Shown here one piece after another: positions 50,101 through 62,200 of a stretch of 64,000 nucleotides of DNA. Position 1 is the stretch's first letter; the number at the start of each line of letters is the position of its first letter. A program made the position numbers and the translations under genes. The stretch lies in assembly GCA_006176705.1 (NCBI GenBank), contig QRFJ01000056.1:851352-915351 (forward strand). The letters run 5' to 3'. The notes below the pieces were generated by a model that did no database searches, was not told the origin of the DNA, and worked only from the letters and a program-made list of their open reading frames with translations. The DNA comes from Cocos nucifera. Taxonomy: Eukaryota > Streptophyta > Magnoliopsida > Arecales > Arecaceae.

Positions 50101-53100
50101 TCGTTGTCTTGCTAATTGTTGATTTTTATCTTTATGCTAATTTTTCTTTGAGAGAGAAGGGAGGGTGTTACCCCCATGTGGCCATCCAGATGCACTAAAA
50201 CCCAGGTCATTGGGTACCATGACCCACTAACTTAACTATACCATCTGGCATCCACTATCTTTGTGCAAAATTAAGAACGCAATATTTGTATGGTGGTTTG
50301 CTACTGCTCCTTGCAAATGTTTTGAACACAAAATTTTGATTCTTCTTTGCCACAAAAGTTGTTGCTTCGTCATAAACATATATACATTTGTTATTTAACA
50401 TTGGAAAACCCGTCTAATTTTCTTTGTCCCTGGTACAATTTTTTTTTTAAAATTATAATTCCTTTTTTACATAAAAAAGTAAATTGATATATAACATGTG
50501 GCAGAAAATAAGAAAAAAAAAAAGGCTAGTGCCAATGTATTGCATGCCATTGGATCCGAAATGCTAGGTTTGGGATCGAGGGTACAGCAAGATCAATAAT
50601 TGTCAATCCAAGATTTGTCATTATTCTTGCCTTTAGGCTTTAGATTTGGCTCTCAAAATAGAGTGCAAGGGGGGGATGGAGAAGGAGGTTGCTATTGGCT
50701 GTAGTGGAGGAAGAGAAGGCTAAGTTGAGGGAGGGAGGGAGAGGTCGGGGGAGCAGCGGAGGGGATCAAAGAAAAGGGGATGGTAGCAAGATAGAGGATA
50801 TGGTGAGTGCCGAAGGAGATGGAGGATAAGTCCTTTGACGTCAGTGGAGGAGGAGAAGGGGAAGGAGTAGGAGGGTTGGTAGTGATAGGGGGAAGTGGAA
50901 GGGGAGGCTGGAGGAAGAGAGGAGAGGGGGAACAGAAGGGGAGGGTGGAGGAAGAGAGGAGAGGGGGAGCAGCAAAGTAGGCTTCCGACACCAACAGGGA
51001 TGGATGGTGCTAGGTCTTTAGACCTGCAGCTCATCCCATGGTTATGTCAGATGTGGGTTGAGCTGCAGGTTATCAGGCCTCAGCTATAGGCCCATTGTAA
51101 CTCAACTTGCTATGTTGTTTTGAACCATCAGCTTCCAAATATCTAGTATGGGCCATGCCCACAGCTTGACCTGCAGGTAGGTCAAACTCCAGGGCTGAAC
51201 AAGCCCTTAAGGAAGAAGGATTTTATTATTTTCAATTCTTGATATTATTTAGATACTTATATTGAAGGATTATAGTGTGGTAAACAATGGGAGCAACAAG
51301 TGGGTTTTCTTGAGGTTATTATTGGCTTAGTGGCACATAATGTAGATGGACAGACGGAAAATCATGTATGTCTCTATGCAACAGATATGAAGAGACTAAT
51401 AAATGATATCATGAGATGTTATGTATATTTTATTAGTCACTAACTTCGTGTTTTTTTTTATATTTGTAAGGTGATTTAGTGTAATGTTGAATGTTCCCTA
51501 TTTTTCTGATTGATTTATTTTTTTTATTTTTGTTTTATATGTATATGTTTCTTTTTTGTGATGAATCTGAATGTTCTATTGCTTTCCAAGAAAAAGCTGT
51601 CTCAATGCATGATTCTTGGTCAATCCTAGATGAATGTCTTCTGTAATCATAATGACATGATGTGAAATTGCTGAATTTTTACGTAGCTTGAGTTATGCAA
51701 AGATAATCCAAAAGTTTTTCTGCTTGGTTTCTGCAAAGCTATGCCTCAGTGCATAATTTCACGATCAATTCTAGACGTACATTTTCTAATTTTATGATGA
51801 TGTTGTGTAAAACATTTTTATTCATGTCAAATTGCCAATGATGTGAAGATGCCTCATGAAACCTATAAATGAAGAATCAATGTTATTTACATGTTGTTAT
51901 GAAATGATTAGAAGTCTGGTGAACTCACTCTTATGATTCACTAATCTAGTTCTTTTGATATGGTCTAGCATTAGATGTTGTTTATGTTTAGATCAAATTA
52001 CACTATTTCTCAATCCAATTATGATACCGTCTTCTCAGGACTCTAATTTGTGGTTGGAGGATTTAATGTTGTCATGCCAACTAGACTGATTCCATGGATC
52101 AGGGTCCATAAAACCAGACAGAAATAGATTTTAAAGTCTTCTTGGTTAGGTTCCTATTTTCTTTTTTTCTTTTTTATAACTATACTGTTTTTTTCATTTG
52201 AGTGTTTTCCAAATGTTGGTATGTTCTAGTCAACTTCTTATTAACTTCATATTGGAACATTCAACTTTTCTTAGAGGTTCTAGCGAAATTAAAACCCATA
52301 GAAGCCATTCTCATCAAAATGATCATGGAACACTATTTGAAGGTATAATTCATAATTGTGCATGCATATAATTTTGTGTTTTTTTAGACATTGACCATAG
52401 AATAGGTCAAGATCCGACCATTTTTTGTATGCAGGATACTTAGTAACTCTAGGTTAGAAGTCACAAAATGGGTTGGCCAAAGTGAAATTGGCATCAGACT
52501 CATATGTCTTGCAAGATTGCTAGGTTCTATTCATGCTGGTGAGCTTAAGTTATAATCTTCAAGGAGCATCTTGTACAGTCCTCTAAGCATGATTCTCAGT
52601 TTCCATGTTAAATGATCTATAGAAGGATCTATCTCAATTCATATGGCAGGTGAGGAATTTTGTATGCACGAAATTCAATGGTCCATTGTTGCTTTAATCT
52701 AGCCATGTGGAGTTGATTAGAATACTGCATATGTCACAAGTTACACCAGATGGTTAAACATCACGAGTGACAGTGAATATCAAGTAGGATGTTGAACATC
52801 TAATCCATCCCTGCATCTGCCAATGTTAGGACAAAGATGTGATTTGATGCAAAGTCCTGGTATCTTACTGGTTTTATGCGGTTTCATAACTCATAGATAT
52901 GTATATAACTGCATATGTATTTATATGTATGCACGAATATAGTGTCTAAGGTGTTAATTTTTCTTCATGAATTGCACGAACATGGATATGTATTATTCTT
53001 TGAATATAGTAGCATACTTTCACTGCCTACTTTATCTGTTTTTTTTTTTTTTTTTTTTTTTTTTTTGGGGTTGGGGGGGGGATGTTCGCCATCCTCTTTG

Positions 53101-56100
53101 CTATGCAAGGAAACTAGGTATACAAAATTGCATGGATGCATCATTCTCCCTTTTCTGACCATGTTGAGGTTTAAACCAGTACTATTATTTTCAAATCCTC
53201 TTGAAGATGCTGGTTGCCTATGACTGGGAGGAGGTGCACAAACTGATGACGAGTAATTCTTTCTGAATGTCCATAAGCATCTTCTCAGTAGCATGTGTAG
53301 GTTTATCTCCTGCATAAAAGGCTTGGGTTGGCTAGTGCAATGGCAGGGGTTCAAGTTCTGGAGCATACTACTTTATACCCAAAACAGCCAAATGTTGGGT
53401 CGTCCCCAATCTGCCCCTCCCAGGACCCTGGAGTCCTGGGATCAAAACTGAGTAATGGCTTTTAATTTGATTCATCCGTCTCTTAAAATCTTCCATTATA
53501 TTGTTTTTGTAACAAACATATCCAGCTATATTATCTTACCAGATATGAATCTGGTGCTTCTGACATATTCTTTAAGAAGATCGCTCAGGTTTGGCCATGC
53601 CCAGCTTGTGAAGAGTATGCTAGGATATGGTCTAACCTCAACTTTTGTTGAAGTAATGTTTTTTGACTAAGGAGACTCTGAACATCATCTCTTCCATGCA
53701 ATAATGATGCCTTGCATTGTGGTGGTTTACATCATTAGTGGCAATGGTTCACTTCAACCTTCCAACATAACACCCTGCTACGATCTATATTGACCAACAT
53801 AAATATAGCCAAATTGGTGCACACCATATGTTTATTACAAATGCGTATTAAACATATTCTTTTATGGCATATTGCACTGATAGGAATTTATGTCTTGCCT
53901 ATATAATGAATGACAGAAACACAGACAATTAGAAATCATGTAGAAAAATCTTTTTGTGGAATTTGGGGGATGAAAGTCGGGGTGTGCAAATGGTTTGGTT
54001 AATTGAAAACCGAACCAAACCATTAATTATTATGGTGTTTGGTTAGGTTTTCTTGTGAAAATTTCGGTTTTGGTTTAAAACTGAACCGAAGTTTTTTAAT
54101 CAGTTCTGTCTTCGATTTTTAATTTGATAACTTCGGTTAAGCAAAAATCGAAATAGGTGACTAATGATAAATATTATATTGGTAGATTATAAAGAGCCTG
54201 AGGTAATTTTATTGAATTGAGCTTTTTTTTTTTTTAATGATTTATTGTTTATTTGAATTTAAATAATAATACTAAGCCCAAGTATAATTCTGCAGTCTAA
54301 ATAATGAAATTATTAAAGAACTTAATAAATCCAAACCAAAATCAAAAGCTTAGCACAGAGAAGCCCAAAACCGAATTACCGAACCGAACCGAAATTATTT
54401 CAGTTTGGTTTTAGGCTACTTTAGTTCAGTTTTTGGTTTTATAAAATGCAAGTTTAGAAGTTCTGTTTTGAATTTCAAAACTTCGGTTCGGTTTGAAACA
54501 AAAAAAACTGAATGCACACCCTAGATAAAAGTAATTATCCTAAGGTAACATCTTTAAGATATTTATGGATGTTTTTGTGGTGTAGCATTCATGATTCATT
54601 TGCTTGGCCTGAAAATGCGTTTATCCAATTTTCTGTGGTTTAGCAGGGACTTGCACGATTATTCAGGTCTGAACAACTATTCATAGTTCAAATTGACATG
54701 CCTAACCATTGCACTCCAGGTTAACTTTTTACAAGATTGAGCATGGTTAACAAGAATTTAACCTAGATGTACTTTCATATTAAATGCCTCAAATATTTAA
54801 ACGCATAGAAAGGAGTTCAGAATAGAAAAGGCTTGGCTATTGTCTCCTTTTTATTTTCTTCCATGACCTGTTCAGCTTGAGCATTTTTTCTAATTGGATC
54901 GTAAAATTGTGTTGCATGCTTGCTTATAGTTTCGGTCAATTGACTCAATTCTCTACTGCTTTTTCCTTGGTGAAACTTTTATATTTTCTTTGATTAACTC
55001 CTTTCTCTAAAGTCTGCCAAACCAGTTTCGAGAGATGTACAGGCCAAAGATTGGTTCGTTATGGTACCAGTGTACCTTATTGGATCAAGGTGCGTTGGAA
55101 CCAGGGGGAGGGAGAGGGGGAGGATGGAGAGGGGGGGAGAGGGGAGAGAGAGAGAGAAAGGTGTATCTTGTTATTGCGGAACCCTAAACCTAGCTGGCAT
55201 TGTTGTCACGGAGTCGTCATCTTAGGTGGAGCATCGAGAAAGAGGGGCAAGGGGAGAGAAAGACTGGGAGAGGGGAATCAAGAGAGAGGGAAAAGGGGAG
55301 GGGAATCGAGAGATCTGGAGAGGGAGAGAATAAAGAGGGTGGAGGGGTTTTTATTAAGAAAATGTGGTTTGGTTCAGGAATCAAATTGATTGGTTGAACT
55401 GTCCTGGTAACTATTTGGTCCAGTTCAAAACAATTCGAACCACATAGGAACATGTCTTCATGAGGCTTATCTTATGTGTACAAACTTTCTCAACATTTTT
55501 GAACCATACAAAATTATGGCTCTTTTTTGTGGTATTGTGAACTCAGGATTTCATCAATCAAAACACGTTGTTACTTCATTTATTGGATTATTGGTCCAAA
55601 GCAACCGGTACCAGGGCTACCAGCTAGCAATCGACTCAATACGGGACCCATACCATGCCGGAGCATATCGAAACAAGGAGAGGGAGGAAGAGAGAGGGTG
55701 GAAGAGAGGTTGAGGAGCTTCAAGCTATCGATGGGGAGTTTCGAGAGCTCTAGATTTGGCAATGGGTACTGAGAGAGATGGAGAGACTTACAGAGCCAGA
55801 ACATCATCCTTGTATATTGTCATCATCAACCTGATCAGGACAGAGGGCTTTGAACAGGGATTAGGGCTTTGAAGAGGACTGAGTGACTGAGGGGAGCTTC
55901 ATACAGGGAGTTTTGAACAAGGGATTAGGGCTTCAAACAAAGCCCTTTATAACCCAAACCGATCAGCTGAACCATGCTAATAACTGACTGATCCGATTTG
56001 GTGCTCCCTGAACTATTTGGTTTGGCACGGTTTAGCTTACCTTGGTCCAAAGTAATTATATGATCATGCATATATTGTTTCTCATGTTGTCAATCCTGAT

Positions 56101-58724
56101 TGAAGCCTTCTATTCAACTTTATTTCTACCAATTTTCATAGCATGTCCACTGATTTTCAAATTTTTTTCTTAAGACCCAGCAATCCAGCTTTGATGATAA
56201 TAATGTTCTCTCTGAGTTAATAAACTGCAGGTGCTGGTTCTTTCTCTTTTATTTGAAGCTTTACATGAGTTATGTATCGAATGTCACTTGGGTTTTTAGC
56301 ATAGCTAATAATTGTGTGTTATCTTAATTTTGTTTAGAGTAAACTCTACTGCAACTTCACAGTATGGCCTATAGACTTGATTCCACTATAGTTATTGCAA
56401 TTGTACATCTTTATTCTTATGGCAAGCATGAGAATGCCCATCTCTCTCCTCCCCACCCTATGTGTGTGTGTGTGTGTGTTAGGTAGGTAGGTGGATGGAT
56501 GTATACATAGATATATAAATAGATTTCATCAAATAGGCCAGTTAACCAGACAATGGTTCCTCTTATTATTGTCTTACCTTGGTTTCTGTACCTACTTCAA
56601 AGCACTCAGTCACTTGTCCAGATCTCTACTTCTGTTATTCGAGCCGAATGATACTGTTCTCATCTACTTTCTCCCAGATTGTTGTTTTTTAAATAAGTTC
56701 CTCTAATGTACCCTCAATAATATCCAGGACCAGAATCTCGTCATTCTTGAATCTTTCCTTCTTTAGTCGGTGTAATATTACGCTTTTCATGGATCTCTTG
56801 ATCTCTGTCCCTAGCTTTGCTATCTCATTCTAGCTAAATTCTGAAGTTCTTTTTTGCCTTCTAAATTATTCCCTACCACTATAGGTCATCATAAGCCACA
56901 TACGACCTTGCAAGCTTTTCCAGTGCTCTTTATCTTGTAGAGTTCTTAGCATCATTTGTCTTTGAACATTCTTTAGAACAGGATTTTTTTGATCCTTATC
57001 TTCTTTTGGACCTCACCATGTCGGCATCTTATTTTACATCTACAGGATTATCTTATAGACCCAGAAATACTTTTCACCTCTGCCTTTCACTTCATCATGG
57101 CCATGTCAGCTCCATACCATGACTGCTGGACTAAGGTTGTAATATTTAGGTCACAGGAATGCTGTAATTTTTCAGAAGTTGATCAAAGGATGGCTTTGTT
57201 TTGTCAATTAAATAGTATTTGAGGAAATATATCTTTATTTTCAGAAAAATGTGTTATGACAATTTAAGACAGAATTTTGTTTGAAGGGAGGACAACTCAG
57301 AATTGCTGGAATTCCTAGAGATTAGGGCTTTTGTTAGGGTTTATAGTGTACATGTAATGGGTAAAGAAGGATTGCCCTATGATGTAGTATCTTTTCCTGG
57401 TTTTTTTGAAAAAGTGAATAATTTAAAAGGAGGGATTGTACAACAAATCTTAGTTGTTTGTTATTATGCTATGCTGGTTAAGATTTGGTTGGAGTTTAAA
57501 AAGAGGGTCGACCTAGGAGAAAAGAGCTGATCGTGCTTGCTAGGTTTACGAATGTAAATCTGTTGCAGGACTGGGATTATATGAGAAAATATCTTGGAGG
57601 AATCTAAGAGAAAAAGGAGTTGAATACAGCAGAGAAAGAGAGAGAGAGGGGAAACAAATGGGTTCAAACCAATTTATCGGAAAAAAATCCATCTGAATTT
57701 GTTACTCTCTTACATATATTTGTTTATTTAATTTATTACAAAAAATAATTCAGATCTTAATTGAACTAGGACTTCTTTACATGTGTTCCACGATAAATAG
57801 AAAAATTTATCAGATGTAGTTTTTCTCTAAAGGAAAATCAGCAAGTTGTGCCATAGTTTCCTTTAGAAACATCAAATTCAGCAAGTTTTATTTCCTGAAT
57901 ATGTTTTTACAGATGCATTTATAATTTGATTTTACGTGGGTGCGACCTTGCTACCCTTAAGTTATGTTATTGACGTTTGCCTCTTAAATTGATAAATTGT
58001 TGCTTCATGGAGTGGCATTTGTTGTCTGTCAAAGCATTTCATGCTCCTGTTGTTTTCAGAAGCTTCTGTTGTTCATGCTAACCGGAAGAATGTTTCACTG
58101 CAGTCGCTATGCTTCTTGCCTAGAGTATCTTGAGAACCTTAAACCAAACCTGCTGCTGGATATCCATTTACACGATCATGTTGAAGCACTCTATACTCAA
58201 ATTCGCCACAAAGCTATCATCCAATATACACATCCATTCATTTCTGTGGATCTCCACACAATGGCAGGTGCCTTTAAAACTAATGTTTCTGGATTGGAGA
58301 AGGAACTCGAAGCTTTGATCACCGACAACCAGATTCAAGTAAGATAGCATTTATTTGCCTTTTAGGTCTCATCTAGTATAGAAATGCTTGCACTTTATGT
58401 TCGCTCTTAGTTTAGCAGGAACTATTTCTGAGGTGGTTTCTTAGATCCTAGTCAAGCTCGAAGAATCCCTCAACTGTCACAATATCCACATTATTGCTAT
58501 TAGTTCAGGTATATTGTTTGATTCGTTTTGTGGAATATCTGCAGGCCCGGATAGATTCGCACAACAAAATTCTTTATGCAAGGCATGCTGACCAAAGAAA
58601 TGCGACATTCCAGCGTGTCCTACAAACTGGTGTTGAGTTTGAGAGAGATGTTAAGGCGATGTTGCTGAGAGCCAATCTCATCAAGCACGAATACAACCAA
58701 AGGCCAGCAGCAAGGAAAGTTTGA
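47146..58724 (+). CDS. CSN1: COP9 signalosome complex subunit 1 (CSN1/FUS6)
   Basis: Join: 47146-47553, 48041-48361, 49267-49383, 49491-49576, 58104-58338, 58545-58724; 448 residues, close to the family's usual length. CSN1 is the scaffold-type PCI subunit of the complex that removes NEDD8 from cullins in the nucleus, and in plants it is needed to repress light development in the dark. Seen: DVEAYASLYIGRTKVMRLLF, then a helical repeat region (YNDLGDFYYA, NYVRTRDYCTT), IAPQDVATYGGLCALASFDR, and the PCI domain from about residue 285 to 390 (FRNFLELVPEVRELI, LLLDIHLHDHV, FISVDLHTMA). The conserved tail follows (ARIDSHNKILYARHADQRN). The ATG at 47146 is chosen; the GTG two codons upstream is not a start. 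The third intron is GC-AG and the fourth is 8527 bases long. All other introns are GT-AG and phases agree. Confidence 0.95.
49577..58103 (+). other. 8.5-kb fourth intron of CSN1
   Basis: It begins GTACAATGG and ends TTTCACTGCAG. It holds a GA-rich purine tract (50650-50990), a T run of about 28 bases (53038-53066), a hAT-like element (53978-54524), and a second GA-rich block with TE-like sequence (55050-55760). No gene is nested in it that I can recognise; the open frames in the purine tracts are low-complexity. Confidence 0.8.
53978..54524. mobile_element. hAT-like non-autonomous element
   Basis: The ends are CGGGGTGTGCAAATGG and, on the other strand, CTAGGGTGTGCATTCAG. An 8-base flanking duplication with one mismatch (ATGAAAGT at 53970-53977, ATAAAAGT at 54525-54532) fits hAT. 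The subterminal parts are rich in AACCGAACC/GGTTCGGTT motifs in both orientations. It has no coding sequence. Confidence 0.75.
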
Positions 58725-59270
58725 GACAGAAGGCTTGTCTCCTGAATCGAGTCTTTGCTGAGGGTTTTTTAATACAGAGATCGTCCCTCTTATGGATGGA
58801 AGCTAGTTTCCTTTTGTGCGTTTGTTTGTAGAATTTGTGGGGATGTCATGTATTTTGCCTGATTCGGGCATGAAATTGAAACCTTTGCATTTTTAAGGTG
58901 GCTGTAATTTTATGCATCGTGCATGGCCTTCTGTAGCTATGATTGAACGCTTCCAGTCGATGTGGTAAAGTCAGCTGCCATAACAAATATCCACCCACCG
59001 TCAAAACGATGATACAAATAATGCAGACGTTTGTGTCACTTATTTCACTTTTCTTGCGGTTCGTGTTTATTCCTGAGCATCCATCCAGGAGATCACTGGA
59101 ATTTCTTGGGTAGAGTTACCATAAATGCAATCGACAAAGTCAATGACGAAAACGCAATTTGTAATGTTGTAGACCAAGGATTTCTCGGTCCTTAGGGATC
59201 GTTGCTTGGATCCGGTCGATTGGGTACGGTGCACTTACAGAAGTTTGACAGTGACCGGCATCCGTCGGTT
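58725..59270. other. 3' region of CSN1
   Basis: Presumed 3' untranslated region and terminator of CSN1; no firm poly(A) signal was chosen and no gene was seen. Confidence 0.5.
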
Positions 59271-62200
59271 ACCTCATTTTAGGGAAATTTTCTTTGGCGG
59301 ATGCTGTTGACAGCGCAAGCTTTCAGGTCTTACAGCTTGACCATTAACGGAAGCCTGTTTTGATTTTAATTTTAAACCTTGCGCATACGCAAGGAACGCT
59401 GGAATAACTTCGGATTGCTGCTTTCTTTCGGCCTTGAAGGAATCTTTTGGCATGGAATCTCCTCCGAACAAAAAGGGGGAATGCAAGTTTTTGGTTAAGA
59501 TTTGCATATAACGTCGTAGGCCATGCAACGCAACGCAACTACTTGATGCAGATACCTCCCCGAAGTCAATATCATGCCAGCCAGAGTGAATATTACGGGA
59601 TATTAATGATCTCTCCTTTAAGCAGGCAAAGGGGTCGAGCTCCTCTTCCTCAAATAAATAATAATTTGGCTTGAATTCACGAGGCAGAGACGTAACCGGT
59701 TGAAGATCTCGGTTGAAGGTCTGAATCAAATTGAAAAAAAAAAAAAAAAAAAAAAAAATCAATTCCAATAAGAAAAGGATAAATGAATCGGTGGCTTGAA
59801 TTATGTAAAATCCTTTACGAAAGGAGCTAAAAGCCGGGGGTGTCCGGTGGCAGAAACAAACCCAAGGTACAAGGCGGAGAATGTTATTTGGCTCCCCAAA
59901 GGCTATATATACCCATACTCAACGTCGGCAAACAAAACAAAAAAAGACAGGCTGGACCAATTTGTAATGGCAAAAAGGTTGTTGGTAAGCAAAGGCTCTA
60001 GCTTACCTGCCGTTGGTTCTTGGCAAATGGTATAATTTGTCACAAGTGATTCCCTTAAACCAGGTGCGAGAATCACCAGAAAAATGAATTCGACCACCAA
60101 GAACTTCTTCCCTCCTATCTTCACTTGAAGATAGCCTTCAACATCAAGAGAAGAGCCTTCCTGTGCTCATTTTCTCTACTGGATGTTTCCAATCGACAGA
60201 ACAAATTTCATGGCATGAAATGGTTGTTCATTCTGATGCCAGCTTGACGAGAGAAATCACCATGCCAAACTTCAAGTAAGAACTAATGATCTTTAGTTCT
60301 GGTATGGTAACTTTACTGGATGTTCCAATTAACAGAAAAAAAATTTCGTGCTACAAATTGAAAACAGGAGGAAAAAAGAAAAAAAATACCACCAAGATAT
60401 TGCTGAATGATATATGATGGAATGCTCCATTAATTTCATAATGTCGGTCCAGAGTACAGATTTGTGAGATCATGCTTGGTATCAAACGTATGCACCAAAA
60501 TAAGCGAACAATAAGAATTGGATTAATATGTTAACCAATCTTCACTGTTTGATATTGAAATGAAACAATACATTTTTGGAACAATGTTGACGCAGGTCAA
60601 ACACAATTTCTAATAAGAGAATTTATAATAATGAACTAAAAAGAAATATTTTGATGAAAGATTTCTAACTCTTTTTTATTCAAGGTTCCTTTTATTTTAT
60701 TCATCAAGCAATTAAAATCAACTAATTATATATATATATACATACAATTCGACGTCAGAGACATATTGATTTTTCATAAAAATCATAATCACTTTTCATC
60801 TCTCCAATACATAATCATACGAAATAGGTTCCAAATTATATCTTGATAAAATTTCCAATGCCTAATCCTAAAATTTCCAATGCCATCCATTCCCAACGAA
60901 AAAACTGCACAGCTATCTACGAGCAAATATGAAACTAAAGATCTCCCACTCCACCTGCATCATTTAGACATCCTGCTTCATCCATCTCAAAGTATTCCAT
61001 ATCCATCCTCCCTTTGAAATCCTCCCCCATCACCTCAGCTCGAACAGGGAAAATAAACTACAAAATCTGAAGAATATCATGAACTTAAACCGATCATAAA
61101 ACCTTTCTCACCGAGCATCTCAAAGAGTTTGGATGACCACCGGATGCTACGCTTCTCCGTTGAAGGACTCAGATCCGTTTCCTTCCCAGCTTCCACCAAG
61201 TTTCCGCAAAGGAAGGTGCTATCTGCTTTAGTAATAAATGCATAAGAAAAAGGATGATGCTTCCGACTCCAACAAAGCAGCCCAAATTCACACCCAACTA
61301 GCACGCGAGGTACCCAGCCTGCGCTGTATTCTCCGGTGGCTAGGGTGCCTCCTTGGGTTAATTTGCTGATGTCCGAAGCATTTGTCGGTAAGAAAAAGCC
61401 GAAAGCATCAATCCGCGTTGATGCCGCCACCGAAAGTGGATCCCGCAGGGCTGGCAGTATGAAAGATAATGCATACCCGACAGCATGCTTACACGTGGGT
61501 TCCGTATGCTCTTGCTGCGTAGCAGCAGCGTACCGTTTTATGCCTAGTGATCCAAAAATATTTGTCGTTTTCTTTTCTTGGAAGGAAGGGAGCCTGTACC
61601 ACGATTATTCAGGTTCAATTTTTTTTAAAAAAATATATTATCAACAAACAAATTCAAAATTCATAATCGATGGGCGGAAAAGTGTGATCATTTCTGATCC
61701 ATATATTTATATATAATTTTTTGAAGAAAAAAAATATTTGATATATGGTAATGATGTTATGAGGTGTATATTAATCTTTTGGATGCCTTGGAACGGAAAT
61801 AAATTTTACGCTTGCATTTGATATCATTTTTAGATTTGTATATCATATATTATGCACATATTATAATCAATTAAAATATCAAGTAAAGCAATAACGAATA
61901 TGGAACAGCTTGGCTTTAGCTTGATAACACGTTTGCTTGGGCTTGAATTGATGACAAAATGATCTAAAGAAGAGCCCAATGGGACATCCTAGATTTTTGA
62001 AAATGATTAAGAGCTTAGCTTAGCTTAACAAAAAATTTATCCAAACTTGGTTCTTGTGATAACCCATTTATATAACCTATTACTCAGCTTGGCTTCATTT
62101 GTTTACACTTCTAATTTCAAAAACAAATTCCAAAAACAATAGAAGAGCTATGAAATGCAAAGTACATATCAGTTTTGTATAACTTTTCATTTCATTATTA

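Noticed and set aside
52965..53366. 133-codon minus-strand frame with a lysine run
   Set aside because: The lysines come from the poly(T) tract and the rest has no family signal; it lies inside a CSN1 intron.
59274..59768. 164-codon minus-strand frame
   Set aside because: It begins in an A/T run (poly-Phe) and shows no known motif; kept only as a note in the intergenic entry.
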